Below are positions 46,731-58,504 of a stretch of DNA of 64,000 nt, piece after piece. Within the stretch, counting starts at the first letter, position 1. Every line of letters begins with the position of its first letter. Made by a program: the position numbers and the translations under genes. The stretch covers positions 3,348,001 through 3,412,000 of the forward strand of contig NC_135431.1 of assembly GCF_051991245.1 (NCBI RefSeq). Direction: 5' to 3'. Under the pieces are notes generated by a model. That model worked only from the letters and a program-made list of their open reading frames with translations. It was not told where the DNA came from and did not search any database. Origin of the DNA: Festucalex cinctus (lineage: Eukaryota > Chordata > Actinopteri > Syngnathiformes > Syngnathidae).

Positions 46731-49700
46731 TGCCCCCTCCCATACACACTCATTCTCCCTTTCAACGTGGTTGCCATCTAGTGTCTCCTTTCAAGTCCCC
46801 ATGCAGCATTTAAGCGCGCCTGCATGGCACCCCCAAAAAGTATACTTTTCGTGCAAGTACACAAATGGCTTGGCACTGTGGAGGGTTTTTGATTTTGTAC
46901 CCTTAACTTTGGAATTTGACATATAGGCCACTCCCCTTTTAGTCGTATACAGAAAAGGCTTCAACAGCCTGTAGTAAATAGGGATGTTTTTTGTTTGTTT
47001 TTTTCAGACCGATATATCACTCAACTCTTATGGTCAGATATGGCAAGTACCAAACACCATGACAAGTACTTATGAAAACCCCTTATCTTAACTGACACAT
47101 GGACAAAATGAATACCAATAGAACCTTAACTGGCTGCATAACTCAATGTTTCTAAATTATTTTTTTCAATCCAATCCAGACCACGTTATTTCTATAGCAC
47201 ATTTTATAAACAAGTGTTTCCAAACATTGAGATCATACACGTAAAAAAAAAAACAACTATAAAAATACATTTAAAAAAACAACAACAATAAAATGCACTA
47301 AGTTAAATAAAAAATACATTAAAAAATAATTTAAAAAAAAATTCCCCACAACCCTTGTGAGGAATAAGCGGTCACAAAAATGGATGGTTGGATGGATAAA
47401 AGAATTTAAAAAAAAAAAAAAAAAAACACCCTCAGGAAGTAAAACAATATTAATAGTATCATGTCTGACTAGAATATTTTTTTCTGACTAGAATATTGCT
47501 GTATAAGTACATTTCTGCCGACGAGCTAATGCTACCATTGACACTCTCTGACATTGAAAGCACCACTGACACCTACTGTAGTGGATGGGCAATTACACTT
47601 CATTCTAATACGGCTAAAAAATAAATAAATACAAATTTGTATGCAGGCTCTCTGGCATTTGCTTTAACTTAATTAATGAGGACACTAAAAGCTATTTAAT
47701 TTACCTCTACGTTCACAATGTTTTTCTTTCCATCCATCTATTATTCACTTATCTTCATTTCGTTTAGGCTGAAGTTATCTTTTTCCACTTTTTGTATCTA
47801 GTTTCATATAGCAACAAACTGGCCCAGGGTCACTTTAATTTGTTGTCGAGTTGTGCACATTTGTCGTCTCAAATTAGAAAAAAAAAAAAAAAGGGAACTC
47901 ACATTTTGTCATATTTGTTAAAACTACACAAGGATTTTTAGGGCGGGGTTATAGATTCACAGATCACTCATACGATGGTGGATGATGATGTCTATTTAAA
48001 TACCTTATTTACGCATTTAATGTTTATACTTGTGTACCATTTACCGAGTCTCAACAAGTATTCTCAAACATTTTTTCCTGTGTTTAACAGTCTTCGCCAT
48101 GCCCCAAGTGGGCAATGAACAAAACAAGATTTATAAAGCATTCAATTCTTTCAACCACCACACTGTACTAATTTGCTCTTTAAAACCAACAAAAGAGGTA
48201 TTTAAAAATACCATCAGAATCCCCTCCAGAACAGGAGGCAGCCAAATCATCAGACGTGACTCACGCAGAAGAAGAGAGTGAAGGCAAGTAAGTAACAAGT
48301 GCGTCGATGTGCGCAAACTGTCAGCCTTTTTTTCAAATCCCACTGTTCCGGAATAAATGTCAAGCAGTGCGATGAATCAATTGGTATTGTGGAGCGAGAA
48401 CAGGCTGCAAGTGAAGCAAATGCGCACACATATTCAACCCAATGGTGCATCGAAAGACAGGCCCACAGAGGCTTCAGTCTTGTATTCATAAGTGTTTTTT
48501 TCCCTCTTTTCTGGTCATTTTCCATCCATTTTCTATAGCACTTGTCCACATTTGGGTCACGGGTGACGTGGAGTCTATCACAGATTTTGGTCAAGAGGTG
48601 GAGTACACACAATGACACACAAGCGTTCACAAATTTCACACTCACGTTTACACCTACGAACAGTTAAAGTTGAAATTGACCTAACAAGGATGTTTTTAGG
48701 AAGGTGGGAGTAAGCAGGAGTGCCTGGAGAATCGCCAAGCAGGGAGGCCAGGATTCGACCAATCACATGCGTGTGGTTTTCTTGCAACCCTGAGGTTGTG
48801 ACCTTGTGACCATATTGAAGTATCCTTGAGCAAGACCCTCAGTTGCTCTTGATGCTGCTTTATCAGTGAGTAGTTAAACCGTAAAATGGCTTTGAGGGCC
48901 TTGTAAGGTGGAAGAGTACTAAAGTAATACATCCATCCATCCATTTTCTTGACCGCTTATTCCTCACAAGGGTCGCGGGGGGGTGCTGGAGCCTATCTCA
49001 GCTGACTCTGGGCAGTAGGCGGGGTACACCCTCAACTGGTTGCCAGCCATAAAGTAATATAGTATAATCATAAAATGAAGTACTATTTACCAAATATCAG
49101 AACTGAGCGGCATTCTACAAAATGGATTCCGCTTTTAAGCACTGAACATTTGACTAAAACAACTTGCTTACCACTCTGTCCTGATTGCCTCGATGACATA
49201 AATGTGCATTTCTTCTCGAATTCGTCACTGCAGCTCTCATAATAACAAAAAGTTGTATAATACTGCAGCCAGGTGTCCGTAATTGGTATCGCCAGAGTTA
49301 CGAGAAATTCGTCGTCACACGTTAAAAAAAATAAAATAAAAAATACAAAACGACGTAATTAAATTGATTTGACTATGAAGAAAAAAAATAATACAATCCA
49401 CCAATTCATATTTTAAAAGGTTTTCTTTCGTTGCAAGTCCAACCTTTATTCCGGCCCATTTGTTTCCAGTCGGCGTGTTGTTTTTGACGGACGCACGTGA
49501 CTCGTATGTGCAAACAAACGAAAGCGCTCAGGTAATTGGACATTAAATGTGCTTAAATATTTGATACATGCGCGCTTTTAACCCTTGAGGTGTAAACGAC
49601 AGGTTATTTGTACAGCCTACTTCACGTTTTCGTCACGACTAACTAGCTAGTTAGCATTAGCCACGTCGTTCCCTGTTTGTAGCTAGCGGTAATTGCTAGT

Positions 49701-49855
49701 TTTATATCCATCCAATTTTAGTGTATTTTTATGTCACTTGGCACCAACATATTGCAACGTTATTGAAGCATACCAGACAGTGTTGACAATGCGTAAAGAC
49801 TTCCTTTCACCTGTGTTAGCGTGTCAACTGTACCTGCCGGTGGTCAGGCGTCATC
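46731..49855. other. Intergenic region between the divergent XKR6 and MTMR9
   Basis: About 3.1 kb without a supported gene. It holds AT-rich sequence, a LINE-like segment at about 47160-47400 (ending GCGGTCACAAAAATGGATGG), an old L2-like fragment at about 48520-48740, and a short retroposon at 48930-49049. The last 400 bp before MTMR9 should contain its promoter and 5' UTR, including a CACGTGAC E-box at 49494-49501. I cannot fix the start site. Confidence 0.6.
48930..49049 (-). mobile_element. Short retroposon with 10-bp target-site duplication
   Basis: 120 bp, CATCCATCCATCCATTTTCT to GGTTGCCAGCCA on plus. It is flanked by TAAAGTAATA (48920-48929 and 49050-49059). Same family and nearly the same ends as the insert at 35448. 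Confidence 0.8.
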
Positions 49856-50037
49856 ATGGAGTTCGCCGAGCTGATCAAGACGCCGCGGGTGGACGGGGTG
49901 GTCCTCCACCGGCCTTTTATGCCCACCGTGGAGGGAACCTTGTGCCTGACGGGCCACCACCTCATTCTCTCCTCCAGACAAGACAACACAGAGGAGCTGT
50001 GGCTACTTCACTCCAACATTGACTCCATAGAGAAGAG
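49856..50037 (+). CDS. mtmr9: MTMR9 coding exon 1
   Basis: Residues 1-60 plus two bases of Arg61. The start ATG at 49856 gives MEFAELIKTPRVDG, matching the family N-terminus exactly. Donor AAGAG|GTAACA. First half of the PH-GRAM domain. Confidence 0.96.
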
Positions 50038-53000
50038 GTAACAATGGGGACAGTAGAAATACTTATTTACCCCCATTCCAGACGGGTATGACGCCCTTAG
50101 AGTATGACGTGAAATATTGACTATGTCTTGCAGGTTTGTGGGCTCTATTGGTAGGATCATAGTCAAATGCAAAGACCTGAGAGTGATCCAGCTGGATATT
50201 CCTGGTATGGAGGAATGTATCAACATTGCCAGCTCTACTGAGGTAAAAACAATTATAAAAAAAACAAAAACAAGCTTGAATGAAGTAATGTTTTGTTGTT
50301 TTTTTATTGCTCTCTAGGCCCTGTCAACGCTTGATTCCATCTCCCTGATGTACCCTTTCTTCTACCGGCCCATGTTTGAGGTCATCCATGACGGATGGAA
50401 TTGCTTCCGTCCTGAAGATGCGTTTAAGGACCTTGAATCCATGGTAGTACATGCATGACGTTCATACCAGCTGTGACTAGACATTAGAATGTGCTTGAGC
50501 ACACCCTACCGCTCAGTTGATGTACCTAGAACAAGACAATAATAAAATATACTTTGACATATTTTTATGGTATATGAGCAGGATATATAATGTAATTAAA
50601 TTTACCTGAAGAGTCAGACGCTGTACACACAATGAATATTAATGTGCAACACTGCATATTTACATTTGTGTTTACATTTTCAAATGATCATTTCTGCAAC
50701 ATTGAGGGGGAAACCACGATGTTCCACCACTGGTGACCCATTTTTAAAACATGTCCTCTCTCAGACAGACGAGTGGCGGCTGAGTGAAGTCAACAAAGAC
50801 TACAGCGTGTGCCCGTCCTACCCTCCCCTGGTGGCGGTGCCCAAGGGCATCGACGACGAGGCGCTTAGGCTGGCGTCAACATTCCGTCACGGCGGCCGCT
50901 TCCCCGTGCTCAGCTACTACCACAAGAAGAACGGCATGGTGAGCAAAACACTACCCTTGATAATATGATCTGCAACATGAGCCATTTTTTTTGACCGTCC
51001 GGATGTGTGTCCCAGGTGATGATGCGAGCGTCTCAACCCCTCACCGGCACCAACGGGCGGCGCTGCAAGGAAGACGAGAAGCTCATCAACGCCACCCTGA
51101 GGCCGGGCAAGCGCGGCTACGTCATCGACACGCGCGCCATCAACGTGGCCCAGCAGGCCAAAGCCAAAGGAGGCGGCTTTGAGTCCGAGGCCAACTACCC
51201 GCAGTGGAGGAGGATCCACAAGGCCATCGAAAGGTGAACCCAAGACTGACCAACAAAGTGCGCATTCACAGTGGACACCTTTCAGGCATGTCAAGGAAGC
51301 TGAAACAGACTTGACGTAACACACCGCTTACGCTCAGGCTAACTTCGAAATAACATTTGTTGACATTGATGGCAATGCAAATAGCCTTAGTAGACATTTA
51401 CTTTGAAGGTGGCCCACGTGGTAGCATAATGGCTAGCTAGCTTGACTTCCCTTTTTAGACGTTCGTAGTTTTGATTGACGTTAAAGTTGCGACCAACATC
51501 AACACATTGCTATCCCCAACTCATATTCAATTGCTAGTTCAGGACGCTAAGAAACCGCTAATTTATTACGCCGTCATTGCATTTACTTTGAAGGTGGCCC
51601 ACGTGGTAGCATAATGGCTAGCTAGCTTGACTTCCCTTTTTAGACGTTCGTAGTTTTGATTGACGTTAAAGTTGCGACCAACATCAACACATTGCTATCC
51701 CCAACTCATATTCAATTGCTAGTTCAGGACGCTAAGAAACCGCTAATTTATTACGCCGTCATTGTATGATACGGCAGAAGTTTCCGACGGAAGTGGCTAC
51801 TGGCTAGCATGCAGCTAGCTGTTAGCATTGCCTACGGGTACTTGGCTGGTAGCTGTAAATGAGTAAATGAGTTTGACAGCTGGTAACTGGCTTACTTGAA
51901 TTCTTTTTCAATATTAGACTAAGTGCAATTTCTAGAGAAATTACGTGGGAATGCTGAAAGCTGAATGCTAATAATTTTACACATGGACCATGTATAAAAT
52001 GAGAATGTTTCTGCCTCATATTGCACTTACAGTTGTGTTCCAAAATCCTAAACAGTTCAATTAGACATTTTGAGTTGATTTTTTAAAATTTTATTTAACG
52101 GGAGAAAAAGCATTTTACAAAATAAAAGAAGCCACTAAATCCTAAATGGCTATATTAGAAATTTTGAATAGATTTGTTTTTTTTTAATTTATTGGGGGAA
52201 AAGTATTTCACTTTTTTTTTTTTTTTTTTTTCTGATACAAAAAAAAAAAGATCCAATCCGTGGCTCAAAACCGATCCAAACCGTGACTTTTGTGATCCGT
52301 TGCACCACTACTATCCACATAAGGAAACAAGCTTTATTGAAACGCTGCTTTGTTGATCAGGTCCAGCGTGCTGCAGGAGAGCCTGATCAAGCTGGTGGAG
52401 GCGTGTAACGACCAGTCGCACAACATGGACCGCTGGCTCAGCAAGCTGGAGGCGTCCAACTGGCTGGCGCACGTCAAGGAGATCCTGACCACCGCCTGCC
52501 TGGCGGCGCAATGCATCGACAGGTTCCCGACTCCAACCTTGGTGGATGGACTCCATTTTGATTTGATGTCTGCATGATGTGTTTACGTCTGTCGCGTCTC
52601 AGGGAGGGAGCGTCCGTCCTCGTCCACGGCACAGAAGGCACAGACTCCACCCTCCAAATCACCTCCTTGGCTCAGATCATCTTGGATCCCGGCTGCAGGA
52701 CCATCCGAGGCTTCCAGGGCCTGGTGGAGCGCGAGTGGCTCCAGGTGAGCGGCCAGTCTCGTCAGAGTCTCCATTTCGAGCCAATAAAGATCCTACACGG
52801 AAAGTTACTCGTCTTCTCTTGTATCCAGGCGGGTCACCCGTTCCAGCAGCGTTGCGCCCAGTCGGCCTACTCGAGCGGCAAACCTCGCCAGGAGGCTCCC
52901 GTCTTCCTGCTCTTCCTGGACTGCGTGTGGCAGATCCTCCGGCAGTTTCCGTGTTCCTTCCAGTTTGGCGAAGCCTTCCTGGTGCTGCTTTTTGAGCACA

Positions 53001-56000
53001 CGTACGCTTCCCAGTTTGGCACCTTTCTGGGCAACAGTGCAGCGGAGAGGTAAAGTTCTCAAGTTCTTTTAGGTGGATCCATGAATGGACTCGTACTTCC
53101 TGGTTCAACTGGAATTGGTGTTCCAAGTCTCTTTAAAGTAAAAACAAACCTGGTTCATTTGACACAACACAGAGAAGACTGTTAACTACTCTGACAAAAA
53201 ACATCATTAATTGTTATGCCCTTATGTAACTACATATTTGAGCCACAAATCCTAGAAAAGTTTAACGGAGCTTTTACACACTGTAACAACGAGGCACTCT
53301 AAAGGGGCCACAATAGCACGAATGCCCAGTTCACATGCAGGCTTCAACTCCTTCTCAAAAGTTTTGACACGTTCATCAGTTGGACATTGGGAGGTTTTTG
53401 ACAATAATATGTCATATGTGACTTCAATAGCGTAAACATGACATTCTGATTATTATTACATTTGTGGAATATAAAGTATGACACAAAATCCAACCTTTTT
53501 TATCCATCTCAGGAGGCAGCCATTTCACAGCCAATCACAGCTCACCTGTTTTCTGAAGCTGCGCTGTGATTGGCTGTTACCTCAGACCTGAGTAACAGTG
53601 ATGTCATCTTCAGTCGACAGCAAGTGGCAAAATGGCCGCCACCTGAGATGGATAAAAACTGCTGGATTTTGCTGCTTAACTCACGCAATATTAACCAGAA
53701 TACCATATTTGTACTAATGGGGCTGGATAGAGCATTATTATTATCAAAAAATGTTTTTGGTGTTGACTTCCTCTTGAAGTTCACCTGAGCTGAAATTTTA
53801 CCCCCGAGCCAAATGTCTCATTTTGTGACTGAGTTGAATCACCCTGGCGGGGTTTGGCAAACATTTATTGTTTACTTTGCTCTTCTTACTTGCAAATATC
53901 ATGTTGATGTTAACAAATTACTTGTGACCCGGTTTGTTTTGCGGCAACTTTCTGTGTGTTTAACCTAAAGTCTCACTGCAGGCAATACTTTGTCAACTGG
54001 AACTAATCAACTTATTTGTCGTGCTGCAACTCGGTCGGTTTTGGTCTCACACCTCCTCATCGCTGCCCCCCCCAACCAGGGCCAAACTGTGCGTGTCTGA
54101 GAAGACGGTCTCGCTGTGGTCGTGGGTGAATCGTTCCCAGGAGCTGGAGCGTCTGAGCAACCCGCTCTACGAGGCCAACGGTCTGGTCATTTGGCCCTCG
54201 GTTGCCCCGCAGAGCCTGCTGCTGTGGGAGGGTAAGACACAAAACCAACAAAAATTTGGATTCATCTCACGTACGATCTTTTTCGCGCGGGGCGAAGTGA
54301 TGATTTCGTCGCCGAAAAATTTTCGGCACAAAATTATTATTATTATTGTTATTGTTATTATTATTTTTAGACGAAAACTAAAATAGAAGCCATTCATTGA
54401 GATGAAAACTAAAATTGACAATTTCGTCAATGACTAAAAGGAAAATGAAAACAGTACAGTGACGAAAATTCACACAATCCAATCAGAAGGAACGAAACAC
54501 GGGTGGGAGAAAAGAACCACTCAGAAACTTTAGTACTTTTAAAAACACATTTTGCAACTTGCTGTCGACCGAAAATGACATCACAAGGGCTCAGGTAACC
54601 AATCACAGCTGACCTGTTTTCTAGGTTTGGTCATGTGACATTCATAAGCTGAGCTGTGATTGGTTACCTGAGCCCTTGTGATGTCATTTTCAGTCAACGG
54701 CAAGTTGCAAAATGTATTTTTAAAGGTATTAATTGTACATGAAAAATCATGAAAAAATCAAATTTATTATAGGCAAAATATTGTTTGACTGCCCAAAATG
54801 GCTAAATAAAATAAGTAAAGTATCCCTTTAATATAATTTATTTAATTGTATTTATTTCATTGTGCTGCTGTAAGATTAATCTCAAGCAATTATACACTTT
54901 TTTTTTTCTTTTTTTTTTTTTACTTACGCGAAAACTAAGTTACTTTGTCAGTTCAACATGTTTCATTGAAACAATTAATAAAAGACACGGTTTATTAAAT
55001 GTGTCTGGCGTGTTAAACGACAGTTATAAATAGGTGTATTTAAATTTTCTTTTCTGACTAAAATTGCTTTTTTTTTCGTCAACTAAAATTGGATTAAAAC
55101 TAAAATGCAACCAGATGACTAAAAGTAATTAATTTTAGTCAAAAAACTAACAAAACTAAATTAAAATTTCTTGCGTCAATCTATATATATATTTTATTAT
55201 TATTATAAAACAGCATTTATGGAATGTTGCAAGGCTTCTTCAGGTGAACCGGTTCAAGTCTGACAGGTCCAAACCTCAAACCCTCGAAGGCTTTTACACC
55301 GCTGAAACCCATCATGAACGTATAGACCAGGTGTCAGCCTGATATGTGGAAAATGTCCCACCAGGGGTCAGTATTGTCCTCTCGAACCAATATTGTTTTT
55401 TTTTTATGTGAGCTTCACAAGTCAGCTTGACTCCATGTGGAGGACATACCACACTTTTTTTTTCTTTTTTTTTTTTACCACCAAATGTGGAAAGCAAACA
55501 ACATTAAAAATCTGCATGTTATTTACATATAAGGCAGACTAAACATTGAATTAATGTAAAAATGTGGCTAGTAAATATTGAAGTATACGTAGGTGTTAAT
55601 TGACAGAGTAATGAATTTGCCGAGATCATTTCACCTCTGCAGAGTTCAAGCTCCGCCTTCGCACCTGCACATGTCTTGTGTTAATAAAAACAGCCTGTTT
55701 TGAGTGTTCAAAAAAAAAATACAACTCTAACACTACACACAAGTGTAATGTAAAATCAACACTTATCAGTGTTGACTAGTGTTAAATTTCAACCACCATC
55801 AGAGTTGTTTTAACTGCATCTCAGTGTAAAAAAAAATAAAAAATCATACTTTTAAAAGTGTTGTTTTCAGTGTGGACCAATACAGACACTCAAAAGTGTT
55901 AAATTTAACTCTGTAGGTGTTGAATGCAATCTTGGTACTCTCACAATTAAGTCTACTAGTGCCTCATTTGGCCATCAAGTTCAACCTGAGGCGAGTTACC

Positions 56001-57855
56001 AAAGATAGCAAAAATAAATATTACTTGTGATTATTTCAAATTCAATTTTGCATTTAAGCGTCCACTAGTAGCACTGAGATGTCAACTAGTATCCAGTTTT
56101 TCCTACTCGTGTGCCGAATGTCATCGAGTAATGCACATTAGTTTGAGCAATATGTCGTATGAATGAATTTATTGCGTATTTGTTCCGGTTGTGAGAAAGT
56201 AGGACGCCGCGTGATCTCCTCTCCTTCCTGTAAAAACACAATCGGGAATGTTGTGTACCTGCGAGTTGCGATAACGTCAATAAAAGGCACGCGCGCCGAG
56301 CGGAAGTTTTTCTTGCGTTTGAATTTGACTTGCATCACACCTCAAGTGGACAAGTTGTAAGTGGAGCACGGCAGACCGCACCCCGCCTGACCCCTTCTGC
56401 GGGCGGTGAATATTTGCGTGCGACCGATCAGGTTTTAAAGCTCACGCATGCTGACATTTACGGCCGTTATTGATTGCTGCCTCATTGAAAATAGCTCTCC
56501 GGTCAAATGTGGCATTTATGACTTACAGGTGCAGTTATTGACGGCACTTTACTTCTTGTTGGTTAATGTGTTTCAAATTGATGAACTCCGCAAAATGATT
56601 GCCTTTACTCGTACAACAAAATGAGAACATTATCAAAACACCATTTTGATTGACAACTACCTTTTCAGCTTGTGTGTGACCATTTTTTTTTTCACTGTCG
56701 TCTAAAATTTTAACCAACCCATTTTTCGTTAAAGGGATACTTATTTAGCCATTTTTGGCAGTTAAACATTCATATTTTTCCTATAATAAATTTATAACAA
56801 TAACAAATCCCTGAAAAATGGATTATTGGTGGTAGAATTCCAGGTTTAAAAAAATAAATATTTAAATAATTGATCAGTGATGGATAATTTTTTTTTTTTA
56901 ATTTCTAAAAAAAATAATAATAAAATGTCACTATTAGCAGGTTTTTGTATAAATAAATACATAAAAACATTTTTAAAGCTGGCTTGCCTTCTTTGAAGTC
57001 CTTACATTTAGCTTATATGAAAACTAGGGGTATCCGGCGATTAGAATTATTTTTTTTTTTTTTATCATAATTAATCCCATGACTTCAAAAGTTAACTCAC
57101 GATGCATTGCAAATTTTACATCTGTTCTAAATATACAATAAACTGTACAATTAAATATTTTTTTCCTGAGTTTTCATACTTGTGTTAACATAAAAGTGAG
57201 GAAAAAAAATAAACTATTAGCAGTATGGCTGCCGCTTTTACTCATTGATAAAGTAATTTCACAATAATTCATAAAATTGAGTTAAAATTAAAACAATGTA
57301 CTGTAAAAGTGTGATATTGATTTGTGTTGAGGTCATTTTTCTGCCACTAGATGGCATAATTGCATTTGTAAGACGTCGGTGACAGCTCAGTGCGTTTTAT
57401 TTTTTCCATTTTAAGATATTTAACATGAAGTAACTTCATTAAAATTGAGAAATACAACTTTACCCCAGTCTCCACAAATATATGCATTATTAAATTTATT
57501 ACTAAGTTTTGACGTGACCTGTCATTTATCGCGCGTTAAAAAATGTAGTGGCGTGAAAGGAACTTTAAGTTAACTCGAAATTAATACACTCATTTTTACG
57601 CCCTAAGAAAAATGCTTAAAATGATAATGCACACCCTGCTTTTTTTTTTTTTTTTTTTGCCACTAACGTCCGGTGCGGTCTTGAATCCCAGGAGTGTTCC
57701 TGCGCTGGAACCGCTCATCCAAGTGCTTGGACGAGGCCCACGAGGAGATGGTGCACATCATCGAGTACAACAAGGAGCTCCAGAACCGAGTCAACCTCCT
57801 GCGCCGGCAGCTGGCCCAGCTGGAGACCCAAGATCCGCTCCTCCAAACGCCCTAG
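49856..57855 (+). CDS. mtmr9: MTMR9, myotubularin-related protein 9 (pseudophosphatase), complete
   Basis: A catalytically inactive member of the myotubularin PI3P/PI(3,5)P2 phosphatase family. It binds the active members MTMR6, MTMR7 and MTMR8 through its coiled coil and raises their activity and stability on endosomal and related membranes. Ten coding exons join in phase into 549 codons, the same length I recall for human MTMR9, with near-identical stretches such as LCLTGHHLILSSRQDNTEEL. The PH-GRAM domain is at about 1-99 and the pseudophosphatase domain at about 120-500. The place of the catalytic HCxxGxxR loop reads HGTEGTDS (residues 332-339), so Cys is Gly and Arg is Ser, as in the known inactive MTMR9. 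The C-terminal coiled coil is at about 508-541. The gene is divergent from XKR6 and in tandem with TDH, as on human 8p23. Confidence 0.97.
50134..50242 (+). CDS. mtmr9: MTMR9 coding exon 2
   Basis: Acceptor gtcttgcag|GTTTG, donor ACTGAG|GTAAAA. Residues 62-97 (FVGSIGRIIVKCKD, LDIPGMEECINIASS). Completes most of the PH-GRAM domain. Confidence 0.96.
50318..50443 (+). CDS. mtmr9: MTMR9 coding exon 3
   Basis: Acceptor ctctctag|GCC, donor TCCATG|GTAGTA. Residues 98-139 (ALSTLDSISLMYPFFYRPMF then EVIHDGWNCF). It is not visible as a long ORF and was found by matching the protein family. The donor is weaker than the others. Confidence 0.94.
50765..50938 (+). CDS. mtmr9: MTMR9 coding exon 4
   Basis: Acceptor cctctctcag|ACA, donor GGCATG|GTGAGC. 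Residues 140-197 (TDEWRLSEVNKDYSVCPSYP, FRHGGRFPVLSYYHKKNGM), the start of the phosphatase-like fold. Confidence 0.96.
51016..51233 (+). CDS. mtmr9: MTMR9 coding exon 5
   Basis: Acceptor tgtcccag|GTG, donor GAAAG|GTGAAC. Residues 198-269 plus two bases of Arg270 (QPLTGTNGRRCKEDEKLINA, YPQWRRIHKAIE). Confidence 0.96.
51234..52360 (+). other. MTMR9 intron 5 with a 185-bp tandem duplication
   Basis: 1.1 kb intron. Besides the duplication at 51396-51764 it has T runs near 52170-52230 and no coding content. Confidence 0.85.
51396..51764. repeat. Near-perfect 185-bp tandem duplication
   Basis: Copy 1 at 51396-51580 and copy 2 at 51581-51764 both run from ATTTACTTTGAAGGTGGCCC to TTACGCCGTCATTG. 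I see no internal difference between them. Abutting direct repeats with no gap. Confidence 0.93.
52361..52522 (+). CDS. mtmr9: MTMR9 coding exon 6
   Basis: Acceptor tgttgatcag|GTCC, donor ATCGACAG|GTTCCC. Residues 271-323 with split Arg270 and Arg324 (QESLIKLVEACNDQSHNMDR, WLSKLEASNWLAHVKEILTT). Confidence 0.96.
52603..52744 (+). CDS. mtmr9: MTMR9 coding exon 7 (dead catalytic loop)
   Basis: Acceptor gcgtctcag|GGAG, donor CTCCAG|GTGAGC. Residues 325-371 (EGASVLVHGTEGTDSTLQIT). The HGTEGTDS sequence occupies the P-loop position and lacks both the nucleophilic Cys and the Arg of active myotubularins. Confidence 0.97.
52829..53049 (+). CDS. mtmr9: MTMR9 coding exon 8
   Basis: Acceptor ttgtatccag|GCG, donor GCGGAGAG|GTAAAG. 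Residues 372-444 plus two bases of Arg445 (AGHPFQQRCAQSAYSSGKPR, FLLFLDCVWQILRQFPCSFQ, TYASQFGTFLGN). Confidence 0.96.
53050..54079 (+). other. MTMR9 intron 8
   Basis: 1.0 kb. Contains a palindromic MITE at 53495-53659; otherwise unremarkable AT-rich sequence. Confidence 0.8.
53495..53659. mobile_element. Short palindromic MITE in MTMR9 intron 8
   Basis: Left end CTTTTTTATCCATCTCAGGAG; right end CCTGAGATGGATAAAAACT, its inverted match. The centre (CCAATCACAGCTCACCTGTT and GCTGTGATTGGCTGTTACCT) is shared with the larger palindromic MITEs at 44673 and 54522. Confidence 0.65.
54080..54231 (+). CDS. mtmr9: MTMR9 coding exon 9
   Basis: Acceptor cccaaccag|GGCC, donor GGGAGG|GTAAGA. Residues 446-495 with split Arg445 and Gly496 (SLWSWVNRSQELERLSNPLY, VIWPSVAPQSLLLWE). 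Confidence 0.96.
54522..54834. mobile_element. Long palindromic MITE, left end cut
   Basis: Same family as 44673-45058. Inner arms GACCGAAAATGACATCACAA and TTGTGATGTCATTTTCAGTC are complementary. The right end is AAGTAAAGTATCCCTTTAAT. The left outer arm is missing. Confidence 0.7.
57027..57606 (+). mobile_element. hAT-like MITE in MTMR9 intron 9
   Basis: Left end TAGGGGTATCCGGCGATTA; right end TTTTTACGCCCTA. The interior includes TGCCACTAGATGGCATAATT and TTAAAATTAAAACAATGTAC, which recur inverted at about 59850-60095. Confidence 0.6.
57692..57855 (+). CDS. mtmr9: MTMR9 coding exon 10 and stop
   Basis: Acceptor tgaatcccag|GAGTG. Residues 497-549 and stop TAG at 57853-57855 (VFLRWNRSSKCLDEAHEEMV, YNKELQNRVNLLRRQLAQLE). 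It encodes the coiled coil used for pairing with active myotubularins. An A-rich 3' UTR follows. Confidence 0.96.
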
Positions 57856-58498
57856 AATCGCCACCAGGTACACAAACGAGACACGCTTGTTTGGAATTTT
57901 TATGTTTACGTCGCTGAACTATGACATCTCTGAAGAAATGAACATTGCCATTTATTTGCTACTGTAAAAAAAAAAATAAATAAAAAAAATAAGCCAAACA
58001 TTCCTCGTGTTACACTGGATGGATAAAAGTAGTGATATGACGACATATATTCCGATCGGGATGTATATAGGCAATTCCGCTGTAGAAAGAAAAAAAAAAA
58101 AATCCCATCCTCCTACTGGAACGTCCATGCTGCGGAAGCGCTGCATCATGCATGGTCACTATGGCAACCAGTGGAGCGCCTGCCATAAGGCAGTAGCTGA
58201 CTTTTTTGTGTGTGGACGTTGGCAGTGGCATAATAATAAGCATAACAAGCGTAGGTGGGGTCAGCGCGCGCGTCGTGAGTGGGAGCGGTTGCATTACGCT
58301 TTCAACTTGATTGTTGAATGTTAATCACAGCCACCACTTCACATTCCATTTCCAATACAAAAGTTCTGACTTTAGCAACATTATCATGCTCACTTTTGAG
58401 GTACTCTTGTCACAATGCTTCATATTGTGGTAGAGATTAACGCTATTTTTTTTTTTTTCTGCACCTCTTGTATTGTATCGCATTACAAATTTAAAGTG

Positions 58499-58504
58499 AA
58501 TAAA
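58499..58504 (+). terminator. mtmr9: Candidate MTMR9 poly(A) signal
   Basis: AATAAA in AAAGTGAATAAAGTTTCTAG followed by a GT-rich stretch (GGACTGAGTGGTTGCC), 650 bp after the stop. A second good candidate is GCTAATAAAGCTGCAC (AATAAA at 59482-59487). The first is closer and has the better downstream element. Confidence 0.5.

Larger units (their letters stand above)
54232..57691 (+). other. MTMR9 intron 9 (3.5 kb, repeat-rich)
   Basis: No coding content. Holds a palindromic MITE at 54522-54834, a partial copy of the same family at about 56733-56810, a hAT-like MITE at 57027-57606, and long A/T runs. The stretch 55700-55930 contains several AGTGTTG/TAACACT motifs of another short repeat. Confidence 0.75.

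Noticed and set aside
51405..51440. GTGGTAGCATAATGG resembling a tRNA A box, possible SINE head
   Set aside because: No B box at the right distance and no tRNA-like fold; it occurs twice only because of the tandem duplication.
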